A DNA stretch of 64,000 nt from Pseudooceanicola sediminis (lineage in GTDB: Bacteria; Pseudomonadota; Alphaproteobacteria; Rhodobacterales; Rhodobacteraceae): contig NZ_QWJJ01000013.1 in assembly GCF_003575965.1 (NCBI RefSeq), forward strand, positions 62,001-126,000. The letters run 5' to 3'. The notes under the pieces are model-generated. The model was not told the origin of the DNA. It saw only the letters and a list, made by a program, of their open reading frames with translations, and did no database searches. A program made the translations under genes and the position numbers. Of this stretch, positions 56,851 to 64,000 are shown piece after piece; positions within the stretch are counted from its first letter, which is position 1, and each line of letters starts with the position of its first letter.

Positions 56851-57717
56851 TCAGAACCACTGCCCAGGTTCCATCAGCCCGAAATCCAGCAACTGCCTGG
56901 AGTTCCATTCGAATTTCTCAGAATTGTGCCACACGAAAGACGCAATTTCGCGCCGTGACCCTGGATTGCGCTTCAGCGCCTTGGCCGTGCGAAACGAACA
57001 GATACACACCGTAAGATTGTGATGCCATGGGCAGGAATACGTGTTGTATTCCTCATCGTCAAAGGTGTGATCTTCACGCAGCCGCAGGCCACGCCGGGAT
57101 CGGAACAGCGAAATCCTGTCGATCTTGCGGCGACCGGGGGGAATGTGTTCCTCGTACCGCCAACGCAATCCGCCAAAGAAATCCAGTTGCCTGTCCTTGG
57201 CCGCGCCCTGCGCATCCAGCCGTGCCAGCGCGTAATAACCGGACTTGTCGAGATATGCGTTGTCCATCGACACCGCGTCCGGGAACCGTTCCAGATCATC
57301 TGCATATATGTCGATCACATACGACAGCATCGAGGTGCGGCGCTCTTCGGTATGGAACATCAGCAATTCACCCACCGTGCGGCTTTCGCAGAACGGGTGA
57401 AACAGGAACTCGGCGTTATAGCAGTAATACAACCACGTGCCGGTCGGCGCGGCCTCGTTGACCGCATTGACGGCCTCGCTCAGCGCATCGTCCCGCGCCA
57501 TCGAATAGCGGATGCGCGTCACCGTATGGGCCAGGTCATCGGCCAGCTCGAACACGTCGGGTGCAAACAACAGCACCTGGGCAAACCCTGCGTCCCGGTG
57601 ATGGCGCAGGGTCGCATCCAGCGCGACATCGTCCTCGGCAAAGATCATCGCGATCGGCCCCTTGGCCAACAGCGGCTGGTCGGCGCGCAGGAACCTGCTC
57701 AGACTGTCGAAGTACAC
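56851..57717 (-). CDS. Conserved hypothetical protein, possible degenerate GT-A glycosyltransferase
   Basis: 288 residues, not firmly recognised. The order PIAMIFAEDDVALDATLRHHRDAGFAQVLLF, GTWLYYCYNAEFLFHPFCE, then TSMLSYVIDIYADDLERFP, DFFGGLRWRYEEHIP and a late SFVWHNSEKFEW recalls the Glyco_tranf_2_4 group, where the second segment normally holds the metal-binding DxD and the third a VxDLYP-type motif. Here the DxD position reads YNAE. No membrane helix. The relation is my inference; it could be another fold. Divergent from miaB. Confidence 0.6.
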   Translation of the reverse strand: MYFDSLSRFLRADQPLLAKGPIAMIFAEDDVALDATLRHHRDAGFAQVLLFAPDVFELADDLAHTVTRIRYSMARDDALSEAVNAVNEAAPTGTWLYYCYNAEFLFHPFCESRTVGELLMFHTEERRTSMLSYVIDIYADDLERFPDAVSMDNAYLDKSGYYALARLDAQGAAKDRQLDFFGGLRWRYEEHIPPGRRKIDRISLFRSRRGLRLREDHTFDDEEYNTYSCPWHHNLTVCICSFRTAKALKRNPGSRREIASFVWHNSEKFEWNSRQLLDFGLMEPGQWF

Positions 57718-57850
57718 TCGGGCCGCCCCTGTTCTGTCGCTGCGTCCCCGTCAGGAAACCCGGCTTTCCCCTGCATTGCAAGCACCCCCGCATCTGGTGT
57801 AGGACACCGCCTTGTTCCCACACGTCCCTTTCCCGATAAGGCAAGCGATC

Positions 57851-59173
57851 ATGGCCGAGACCAAGAAGCTGTTCATCAAGACCTACGGTTGCCAGATGAA
57901 CGTCTATGACAGCGAGCGTATGGCCGAAGCGCTCGGCGGCAACGGCTACGAGGAAGTCTCCTCTGCGGCCGAGGCGGACATGATCCTGCTCAACACGTGT
58001 CATATTCGTGAAAAAGCGGCTGAAAAGATCTATTCGGAACTTGGCCGGATGCGCGACCTCAAGACCGCCAAACCCGATCTAAAGATCGGCATCGCCGGAT
58101 GTGTCGCGCAGGCCGAAGGCGCCGAGATCATGCGCCGTCAACCGATGGTCGATCTGGTCGTCGGCCCGCAAAGCTATCACCGCCTGCCCGAGATGGAAGC
58201 CAGGGCGGGTGGCGGCGAAAAGGTGCTCGACACCGATTTCCCCGAAGAAGACAAGTTCGAGCTGTTGAAGGCCCGTCCGAAATCGAAACGTGGTCCCACC
58301 GCTTTCCTGACCGTTCAGGAAGGGTGCGACAAGTTCTGTGCCTTCTGCGTCGTGCCCTATACACGTGGCGCCGAAGTATCCCGCCCCGTCGATCGCATCC
58401 TCACCGAGGCGCGGGACCTGGTCGCGCGCGGCGTGCGCGAAATCACCATGCTGGGTCAGAACGTCAACGCCTACCACGGCGCCGGGACGGATGGCCGGGA
58501 CTGGACGCTGGCCCGCCTGATCTGGGAGCTGGCCGAGATCGACGGCCTAGAGCGTCTGCGCTTTACCACCTCGCACCCCAACGACATGAGCGACGATCTG
58601 ATCGACGCCCATGGCCGCTGCGAAAAGCTGATGCCCTACCTGCACCTGCCCGTGCAATCGGGCAGCGACCACATTCTGAAACGGATGAACCGCAGCCATA
58701 CCCGCGACAGCTACCTGCGCCTGATCGACCGCATTCGCACGGCCCGTCCCGACATCCTGCTCTCAGGCGACTTCATCGTCGGCTTCCCCGAGGAAACCGA
58801 CGCGGATTTCCGTGATACCGTCCGCCTGATCGAAGAGGTCGGCTATGGGCAGGCCTACAGCTTCAAGTACTCCACCCGGCCCGGCACCCCCGCGGCGGAA
58901 CGCGGCCAGATCGACGATGCCGTCGCCTCTGAACGGCTTGCCGAATTGCAGGCCCTGATCACCCGTCAGCAGCGCGCCGTTCAGGATGCGATGATCGGCA
59001 AGGAGGTTGGGGTATTGTTCGAAAAGGCGGGCCGGATGCCGGGGCAGATGGTCGGAAAATCGGACCACCTGCATGCCGTGCATGTCGATTCCGATACCCT
59101 GCAACCCGGCGACCTGCGCCGCGTGCGCATCATCGGATCAAACACCAACTCCCTCTCCGGGGTCGTGCTGTAA
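57851..59173 (+). CDS. miaB: tRNA-2-methylthio-N6-dimethylallyladenosine synthase
   Basis: 440 residues; radical-SAM methylthiotransferase modifying A37 of tRNA. N-terminal domain [21 protein letters not shown] carries its Fe-S cysteines (with [10 protein letters not shown] and GIAGCVAQ); the radical-SAM cluster is Cys159, Cys163, Cys166 in GCDKFCAFC; the TRAM domain fills the C-terminus. ATG 57851 matches the family N-terminus. Single gene, followed by a weak hairpin. Confidence 0.97.
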   Translation: MAETKKLFIKTYGCQMNVYDSERMAEALGGNGYEEVSSAAEADMILLNTCHIREKAAEKIYSELGRMRDLKTAKPDLKIGIAGCVAQAEGAEIMRRQPMVDLVVGPQSYHRLPEMEARAGGGEKVLDTDFPEEDKFELLKARPKSKRGPTAFLTVQEGCDKFCAFCVVPYTRGAEVSRPVDRILTEARDLVARGVREITMLGQNVNAYHGAGTDGRDWTLARLIWELAEIDGLERLRFTTSHPNDMSDDLIDAHGRCEKLMPYLHLPVQSGSDHILKRMNRSHTRDSYLRLIDRIRTARPDILLSGDFIVGFPEETDADFRDTVRLIEEVGYGQAYSFKYSTRPGTPAAERGQIDDAVASERLAELQALITRQQRAVQDAMIGKEVGVLFEKAGRMPGQMVGKSDHLHAVHVDSDTLQPGDLRRVRIIGSNTNSLSGVVL

Positions 59174-59216
59174 GCGCCCCTCGGATTGCCGCGCCCCCAG
59201 GTAAGAGCCATCAGCA

Positions 59217-59238
59217 GGTCCGGCCATGGTCCCGGACC
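59217..59238 (+). terminator. Weak hairpin after miaB
   Basis: GGTCCGG / CCGGACC 7-bp stem with an 8-nt loop, 44 bp after miaB; no T-run follows. Confidence 0.4.
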
Positions 59239-59422
59239 GGCGCCGCCCCTACGTTTACCCTATTCGACTAAAATACTTTGTAAATTCGATACACCGGCGT
59301 AAGTGCTGTCCATGACATGGGGCAGCGCACCAAGCCTGCCTGACATGATGTTTCAGGCGATCCCGGCATGGCCTCCAGAAGGATGCACAATCCGGCGCCG
59401 CTCCGCTTTCAGGACCGTAAAA

Positions 59423-59755
59423 ATGAAAACCTTGCTCAACTCTGCGGCGTTCGCGCTGTGCCTGCTGCCGTCCGTTCCCGCCCTGGCGTCGACCCCGGCC
59501 ACCCCCGAAACCGCACCTCGCCCGGTCATCGTCAGCTGCTTTCGCGGCCCCTGGACCGAGGTGATCTGGGACCATGCCAATCCGAAATTCATCCGCAGCC
59601 TGCGCGCGCTCGGCTATGATCAGGAAACGTCGGAGGCCATCGGCAACGACATCTGCCGCAACCCCGCCCTGGTCAACGATCCGGCGGCCATGCGTGCCGA
59701 AATGACCCGGATCTACGAAGAATCCCTGACCTACCTGAGCCGTCAGAACGGCTGA
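59423..59755 (+). CDS. Small exported protein of unknown function
   Basis: 110 residues with a signal peptide (MKTLLNSAAFALCLLPSVPALA) and a mature part containing VSCFRGPWTEVIWDHANPKFIRSLRALGYDQETSEAIGNDICRNPALV, with two Cys that could pair. No known domain seen. ATG 59423 is chosen because an in-frame upstream start at 59303 has no signal. An AT-rich promoter zone (about 59262-59295) precedes it. Confidence 0.75.
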   Translation: MKTLLNSAAFALCLLPSVPALASTPATPETAPRPVIVSCFRGPWTEVIWDHANPKFIRSLRALGYDQETSEAIGNDICRNPALVNDPAAMRAEMTRIYEESLTYLSRQNG

Positions 59756-60077
59756 CGCCCCGCTCCGTGCGGCGCGCCACGCCCCAGCCTCCCGACATTG
59801 CAAGGGCCGACGCATCTCCGTGCGCCGGCTTTTGCCTTTGCGACCCGCCATAACGGGCCAGCCCCGCCGCGTCGCCAGGCCATCCGCGCCCCGCGTCGCG
59901 TCCGGAGCGATCGATGCCCCGGTCCTTTCGTTGCGGTATTTTCATACTTTGCGGGCAGAGTGTCGCCCAAGCGATCATTCGGGGCTTGCCGGAAGCCGCG
60001 CGCGCTGCCACCTTATATGTCAGGGGCCGCGCCCTGCGAGCCCTCTCTGCGACCCAAGCCCATTGAAGGAGCGCTAC
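59756..60077. other. Intergenic region before phoH
   Basis: 322 bp without a supported gene; a GAAGGAG ribosome site (60065-60071) serves the TTG start of phoH. An AT-richer spot near 59932-59950 (TTGCGGTATTTTCATACTTT) may be part of its promoter. Confidence 0.4.
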
Positions 60078-61103
60078 TTGGCCACAAGCCTGCTGACCCC
60101 GCAATCGGATGATGTCACCCTAGCCGAAGTCGCTGTCGAATTTCCCGACAACTTTCTTCTGATAGAACTCTGCGGCGAATTTGATCGCAATCTGGCCCAG
60201 ATTGAAAAACACCTCGGCACCCAGATCCTGCGTCGCGGCAACCACCTTATCGCCATTGGCAGCGCCCCAGCCGCGAAAGAAACGGTGGATGTCCTGCGCG
60301 CGCTCTATTCCCGCCTCGAGGCCGGTCGGGAGGTCGAGAGCGGCGATATAGATCGCGAATTGCGCATGAACAGTTCCGCAGCCATCCCCGCCACCACCAC
60401 GCCCGGCGACGCCGGTGCCCAGCTTGAGATGTTCAAAGGTGGCCGGGTCGAGATCAAGACCCGCAAGAAAATGGTCGAACCCCGGACCGAGGCACAAAAA
60501 GCCTATGTCCAGAACCTCTTCGCCCATGAACTCGCCTTTGGCATCGGCCCTGCCGGCACGGGCAAGACCTACCTTGCCGTGGCAGTCGCCGTTTCGATGT
60601 TCATCGAAGGCCACGTCGACAAGATCATCCTGTCCCGCCCCGCTGTCGAAGCGGGCGAAAAGCTCGGCTATCTGCCCGGCGACATGAAGGACAAGATCGA
60701 TCCCTACATGCAGCCGCTCTACGACGCCCTGAACGACTTCCTGCCCGGCAAGCAACTCGCCAAGCTGATGGAGGAAAAGCGGATCGAGATCGCGCCGCTG
60801 GCCTTCATGCGGGGCCGCACCCTTGCAAACGCCTACGTGGTGCTGGACGAGGCGCAGAACGCCACCACCATGCAGATGAAAATGTTCCTGACCCGGCTTG
60901 GTCAGGGGTCACGCATGGCGATCACCGGGGACCGGTCGCAGGTCGACCTGCCGCGCGGAGTCAATTCCGGCCTGCGCGACGCGGAACGCCTGCTCAGTCA
61001 TATTCCCGACATCAGCTTCAACTACTTCACCTCCAAGGATGTCGTGCGCCACCCCCTTGTGGCCAAGATCATCGAAGCCTATGAGGCCGACGAAACCACA
61101 TAA
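60078..61103 (+). CDS. PhoH family ATPase
   Basis: 341 residues. P-loop GPAGTGKT at about residues 158-165; Walker B VVLDEAQNATT; N-terminal part has a KH-like RNA-binding region (LIELCGEFDRNLAQIEKHLGTQIL). TTG 60078 is taken as start because GAAGGAG precedes it and the family N-terminus follows; an upstream reading from 59820 lacks family match. PhoH with YbeY, CorC and Lnt is a conserved neighbourhood concerned with RNA quality and envelope functions; its exact role is unclear. Confidence 0.93.
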   Translation: MATSLLTPQSDDVTLAEVAVEFPDNFLLIELCGEFDRNLAQIEKHLGTQILRRGNHLIAIGSAPAAKETVDVLRALYSRLEAGREVESGDIDRELRMNSSAAIPATTTPGDAGAQLEMFKGGRVEIKTRKKMVEPRTEAQKAYVQNLFAHELAFGIGPAGTGKTYLAVAVAVSMFIEGHVDKIILSRPAVEAGEKLGYLPGDMKDKIDPYMQPLYDALNDFLPGKQLAKLMEEKRIEIAPLAFMRGRTLANAYVVLDEAQNATTMQMKMFLTRLGQGSRMAITGDRSQVDLPRGVNSGLRDAERLLSHIPDISFNYFTSKDVVRHPLVAKIIEAYEADETT

Positions 61104-61186
61104 CGTCTCCTGGCAGGACGCGGCCCGATGCCCCGTCCTGCCGATTTAGTCCGGGGGTGCGGGGGCCGACAGCCCCTGCGAGCAAC

Positions 61187-61705
61187 GTGAGCGCACTGAC
61201 AGATACCGTGATCGAGGATGACCGCTGGCACACCGCCGGCCTTGCCTCGTTGGCCGAACGCGCCGCGCTCGCCACCCTGACGCACCTCGGCATCGACGTC
61301 GGCGCGCATGAAATCTGCGTCATGGGCTGTGACGATGCGCGGATTGCCCGCCTCAACACCGAATTTCGCGACAAGCCCACCCCCACGAACGTCCTGTCCT
61401 GGCCCGCCGAGGATCTGGCAGCGCAAGAGGACGGTGCGCCCCCCTTTGCGCCCGACAGCGACGATCCCATGGACAGTGAACTGGGCGATATTGCCATCTC
61501 CTACGACACCTGTGCCCGCGAAGCGAAAGAATCAGGCCTGCCCTTCGCGGACCACGTGACGCACCTCGTCGTGCACGGAATCCTTCATCTTCTGGGCTAT
61601 GACCACGTCCGGGACGGCGATGCGGAGCTGATGGAGCGGAAAGAAGTCGAAATACTTGGCAATCTGGGTATCGGTGACCCATATAATCGAAATGGCGGGC
61701 AATAG
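61187..61705 (+). CDS. ybeY: Endoribonuclease YbeY
   Basis: 172 residues, single-strand endoribonuclease of rRNA maturation and ribosome quality control. Zinc site motif HLVVHGILHLLGYDH is intact; LGDIAISYDT precedes it. A GTG start at 61187 fits the family; an upstream in-frame start at 61157 adds 10 residues. It follows phoH by 83 bp and precedes corC by 24 bp. Confidence 0.93.
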   Translation: MSALTDTVIEDDRWHTAGLASLAERAALATLTHLGIDVGAHEICVMGCDDARIARLNTEFRDKPTPTNVLSWPAEDLAAQEDGAPPFAPDSDDPMDSELGDIAISYDTCAREAKESGLPFADHVTHLVVHGILHLLGYDHVRDGDAELMERKEVEILGNLGIGDPYNRNGGQ

Positions 61706-61729
61706 GCCCGCGACAACTGGAAAGGTACA

Positions 61730-62812
61730 ATGGGCGACAGCACAGACGGGTCTTCTAACGCAGCGCGCCGCGCGCTGCCCCAGGATCCAGACCCCGCGCC
61801 CCCCTTGGGGGCTTCCGTGGTCAAATTCGAAGGCGACGGCTTCCCTGCGCGGGCAGCCACCGATCCGGTCGTATCCGCGACCGACGCGCCTGCCGCCGAC
61901 ACCCGGTCGCAAAACGGTTACGTGATTTCCATGCCTTCAGAGGTCGAGGAAGAAGATGCCTCCCTCTTTGGCAAGGGCGGTTTCCTGCGCCGTCTTTTTT
62001 CGTCTCGGACACCCGAGGAAGAAGATTGCGACGAACCCGAACCCATGCCCATGCGCAGCACCGACGGGGATCGCCGCGCGCACCACTCGTTGCTGAACCT
62101 GCGCCGGATGCGGGTCGAAGACGTCTCGATTCCCAAGGCCGAAATCGTCTCGGTTCCCTCGACCATCACCCAGGCCGAACTGGTCAAGGTCTTTCGCGAC
62201 AGCGGCATGACGCGCCTGCCCGTCTACCAGGGCACGCTGGATACGCCTGTCGGCATGGTGCACCTCAAGGACTTTGCCCTGCGCCACGGCTGGGACGCCA
62301 ACTCTCGGTTTTCGCTCAAGGCGTTGCTGCGCCCGCTGCTGTTCGTTCCGCCGTCGATGCCGATCGGGGTTCTGCTGCAAAAGATGCAATCGGATCGTCG
62401 CCACATGGCCCTTGTGATCGACGAATACGGTGGCGTCGACGGCCTCGTCACGATCGAGGACCTGATCGAACAGGTCATCGGTGAGATCGAGGATGAACAC
62501 GACGTGGAGGAGGACGCCCTCTGGACACGTGAGGCCTCGGGCAGCTACCTCGCCCTGGCCAAGGCGCCGCTGGATGAATTCGAAGAGGCGATCGGCACCT
62601 CTCTCACCGACGACGACAGCGTCGACGAAGAGGAAATCGACACCCTCGGCGGACTGGTCGTCATGCTGTCGGGTCGTGTGCCCGCCCGCGGCGAGGTCGT
62701 CGAACACCCCGCCGGCCATGAATTCGAGGTGGTCGAGGCCGATCCCCGTCGGATCAAGCGGTTGCGCGTGCGACTGAACACCGACCTCTCCGCCAGCGCC
62801 GCGGCCACCTGA
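61730..62812 (+). CDS. corC: Hemolysin/CorC-type CBS domain protein
   Basis: 360 residues. A long N-terminal disordered acidic stretch (about 1-100) precedes the paired CBS domains (RRMRVEDVSIPKAEIVSVPS, then HMALVIDEYGGVDGLVTIEDLIEQVIGEIEDEHD) and the C-terminal CorC_HlyC domain (DTLGGLVVMLSGRVPARGEVVEHP). No membrane helix, as in CorC. Role proposed in Mg2+/Co2+ efflux. Twenty-four bp after ybeY and just before lnt. Confidence 0.92.
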   Translation: MGDSTDGSSNAARRALPQDPDPAPPLGASVVKFEGDGFPARAATDPVVSATDAPAADTRSQNGYVISMPSEVEEEDASLFGKGGFLRRLFSSRTPEEEDCDEPEPMPMRSTDGDRRAHHSLLNLRRMRVEDVSIPKAEIVSVPSTITQAELVKVFRDSGMTRLPVYQGTLDTPVGMVHLKDFALRHGWDANSRFSLKALLRPLLFVPPSMPIGVLLQKMQSDRRHMALVIDEYGGVDGLVTIEDLIEQVIGEIEDEHDVEEDALWTREASGSYLALAKAPLDEFEEAIGTSLTDDDSVDEEEIDTLGGLVVMLSGRVPARGEVVEHPAGHEFEVVEADPRRIKRLRVRLNTDLSASAAAT

Positions 62813-62835
62813 GCGAAAGACCGGAATTGAATGCA

Positions 62836-64000
62836 ATGCCCCGACGCCTGATTGCCTGGTGGACCCTGCCCGCCGGGATTTTGGCGGCGGGCGGGCAGGC
62901 TCCGGTCTCGCTCTGGCTGCTTGCGCTGGCCGGCTTTTCGCTGCTTGCGCTGGCGCATCTGCGTTCGCCTTCGCCACGCGCCGCCGCCCTCGCCGGTTGG
63001 CGCTTCGGTTTCGGCTATTTCGCTGCGGCCCTGTTGTGGATCGTCGAACCCTTCATGGTCGACGCGGCCCATGACGGCTGGATGGCGCCGTTTGCACTGA
63101 TCCTGCTCAGCGGCGGGCTGGCCTTGTTCTGGGCCCTCGCCCTTTACCTGGCCCGGCGCGTGGCCCCCAGGGGTGCACTGGCCCCGGCACTGGCCTTCGC
63201 CGCTGCCCTGACGCTGTCCGAGGCCCTGCGCGGCTGGATCTTCACCGGATTTCCCTGGTCCCTGATCGGCCAGAACCTCATCCCCAGCCCGATCCTGCCG
63301 CTCGCCGCGCTTGCCGGGCCCCACGCCCTCAGCCTGGCACTCCTGCTGCCCGCTGCCGCCTTCGGCGCGGCCCTGTCGCGACGCCAGTGGCGGCCCGCCC
63401 TGACAGGCGCCGCATTGCTCGCCGCACTCCTGCTCCTGTCGCCCCTCGCGCGCCCCCTGGCGCCCCCGGCAGGCCCCGGCGCCCCCATCGTGCGACTGGT
63501 CCAACCCAATGCCCCGCAACGCGAAAAATGGGATTCTGAAAAGTCCGCGATGTTTTTTCGCCGTCAGCTGGATTACAGCAGCGCCGCACCGACGCCGGAC
63601 CTGATCGTCTGGCCTGAAACGGCCATTCCCTACCTGCTCGACCAGAACCCCGGCCTGCCCGCGATGCTGTCGCGCGATGCGAATGGCGCGCCCCTGGCCG
63701 TCGGGATCAATCGCAGCCAGGATGGGCGCTACTACAACTCTCTCGCCGTGATCGGCCCGGACGCGACGCTGGTCGACCTGTATGACAAGCATCACCTCGT
63801 GCCCTTCGGGGAATATATTCCCTTTGGCGATCTGCTGGCAAAGCTCGGCATCACGGCCTTTGCCGCCCAGACCGGGCATGGCTTTTCCGCCGGCCCCGGT
63901 CCGCATCTGATCACGATCCCCGGCGTCGGAACCGCCCTGCCCCTGATCTGCTACGAAGCGGTGTTTCCCCGCGATATCCGCAATGCGCCCGCCCGCCCCG
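62836..64000 (+). CDS. lnt: Apolipoprotein N-acyltransferase, 3' end outside window
   Basis: First 388 residues; open at the window edge. N-terminal half has about six membrane helices including SLWLLALAGFSLLALAHL and ALRGWIFTGFPWSLIGQN. The nitrilase domain has its whole catalytic triad in view: Glu261 in WPETAIPY, Lys318 in DKHHLVPFGE and Cys372 in LICYEAVFP. It adds the third acyl chain to lipoproteins in the inner membrane. The ATG at 62836 is 23 bp after the corC stop. Confidence 0.96.
   Translation, partial: MPRRLIAWWTLPAGILAAGGQAPVSLWLLALAGFSLLALAHLRSPSPRAAALAGWRFGFGYFAAALLWIVEPFMVDAAHDGWMAPFALILLSGGLALFWALALYLARRVAPRGALAPALAFAAALTLSEALRGWIFTGFPWSLIGQNLIPSPILPLAALAGPHALSLALLLPAAAFGAALSRRQWRPALTGAALLAALLLLSPLARPLAPPAGPGAPIVRLVQPNAPQREKWDSEKSAMFFRRQLDYSSAAPTPDLIVWPETAIPYLLDQNPGLPAMLSRDANGAPLAVGINRSQDGRYYNSLAVIGPDATLVDLYDKHHLVPFGEYIPFGDLLAKLGITAFAAQTGHGFSAGPGPHLITIPGVGTALPLICYEAVFPRDIRNAPARP

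Overview
The window is a 64 kb stretch of G+C-rich chromosome from a marine-type alphaproteobacterium of the order Rhodobacterales (Roseobacter group). This placement rests on protein sequence character and gene order: aroA-cmk-rpsA-ihfB-lapA-trpF-trpB, mreBCD-mrdA-rodA, AI-2E permease-hdaA-ppk1-ppx, pccB/pccR/pccA/scpA, and phoH-ybeY-corC-lnt. Nearly all of it is core, densely packed coding sequence. I see no rRNA or tRNA genes, no insertion sequences, no prophage and no CRISPR array.

Layout. 1-7.7 kb: 3' end of trpA, a MltB-type lytic transglycosylase, an FMN-dependent L-lactate dehydrogenase, a soluble triple-PAS chemotaxis transducer, then rplY (ctc) and pth. 7.7-18.7 kb: leftward aromatic/translation cluster trpB, trpF, lapA, ihfB, rpsA, cmk, aroA. 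Extra genes sit inside it: a tannase-family esterase and a small unknown gene between trpB and trpF, and a nitroreductase between rpsA and cmk. 18.9-22.7 kb: leuA preceded by a short reading frame with a four-leucine run (probable attenuator leader), a DUF808 membrane protein and rlmJ. 22.9-28.6 kb: cell-shape operon mreB-mreC-mreD-mrdA-rodA, with overlapping stop/start codons in the last part. 28.7-37.8 kb: ghrA-like reductase, DUF2937 protein, proS, AI-2E-type permease, hdaA, ppk1 and ppx.

37.8-49.3 kb is a long leftward block: a small exported protein, an EEP-fold phosphatase, a DnaJ/TerB protein, a GT25 glycosyltransferase, an acetyltransferase, and the propionyl-CoA to succinyl-CoA genes scpA (mutase), pccA and pccB (carboxylase). 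Two tiny lipoproteins and two unknown genes lie between pccA and pccB. 49.4-52.2 kb: the regulator pccR (ScfR family), with TTTGCAAA-type sites before both pccB and pccR and a Bcr/CflA transporter between them. 52.2-55.6 kb: an emrA-emrB-marR drug-efflux operon. 55.7-59.8 kb: a DMT exporter, an unknown protein, miaB and a small exported protein. 60.1-64 kb: phoH, ybeY, corC and lnt (cut by the window edge).

The most unusual non-coding signals are a seven-unit, 16-bp tandem repeat behind the chemotaxis gene, a dispersed operator-like element with two GATACCG repeats 11 bp apart (before rplY and before the DUF2937 gene), the leu leader, and the shared 13-mer in the two PccR sites. No clearly new multi-gene system is visible. 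The best candidates for novelty are the tannase-family enzyme that has lost both cysteines of the family's active-site disulfide and the dispersed GATACCG element.
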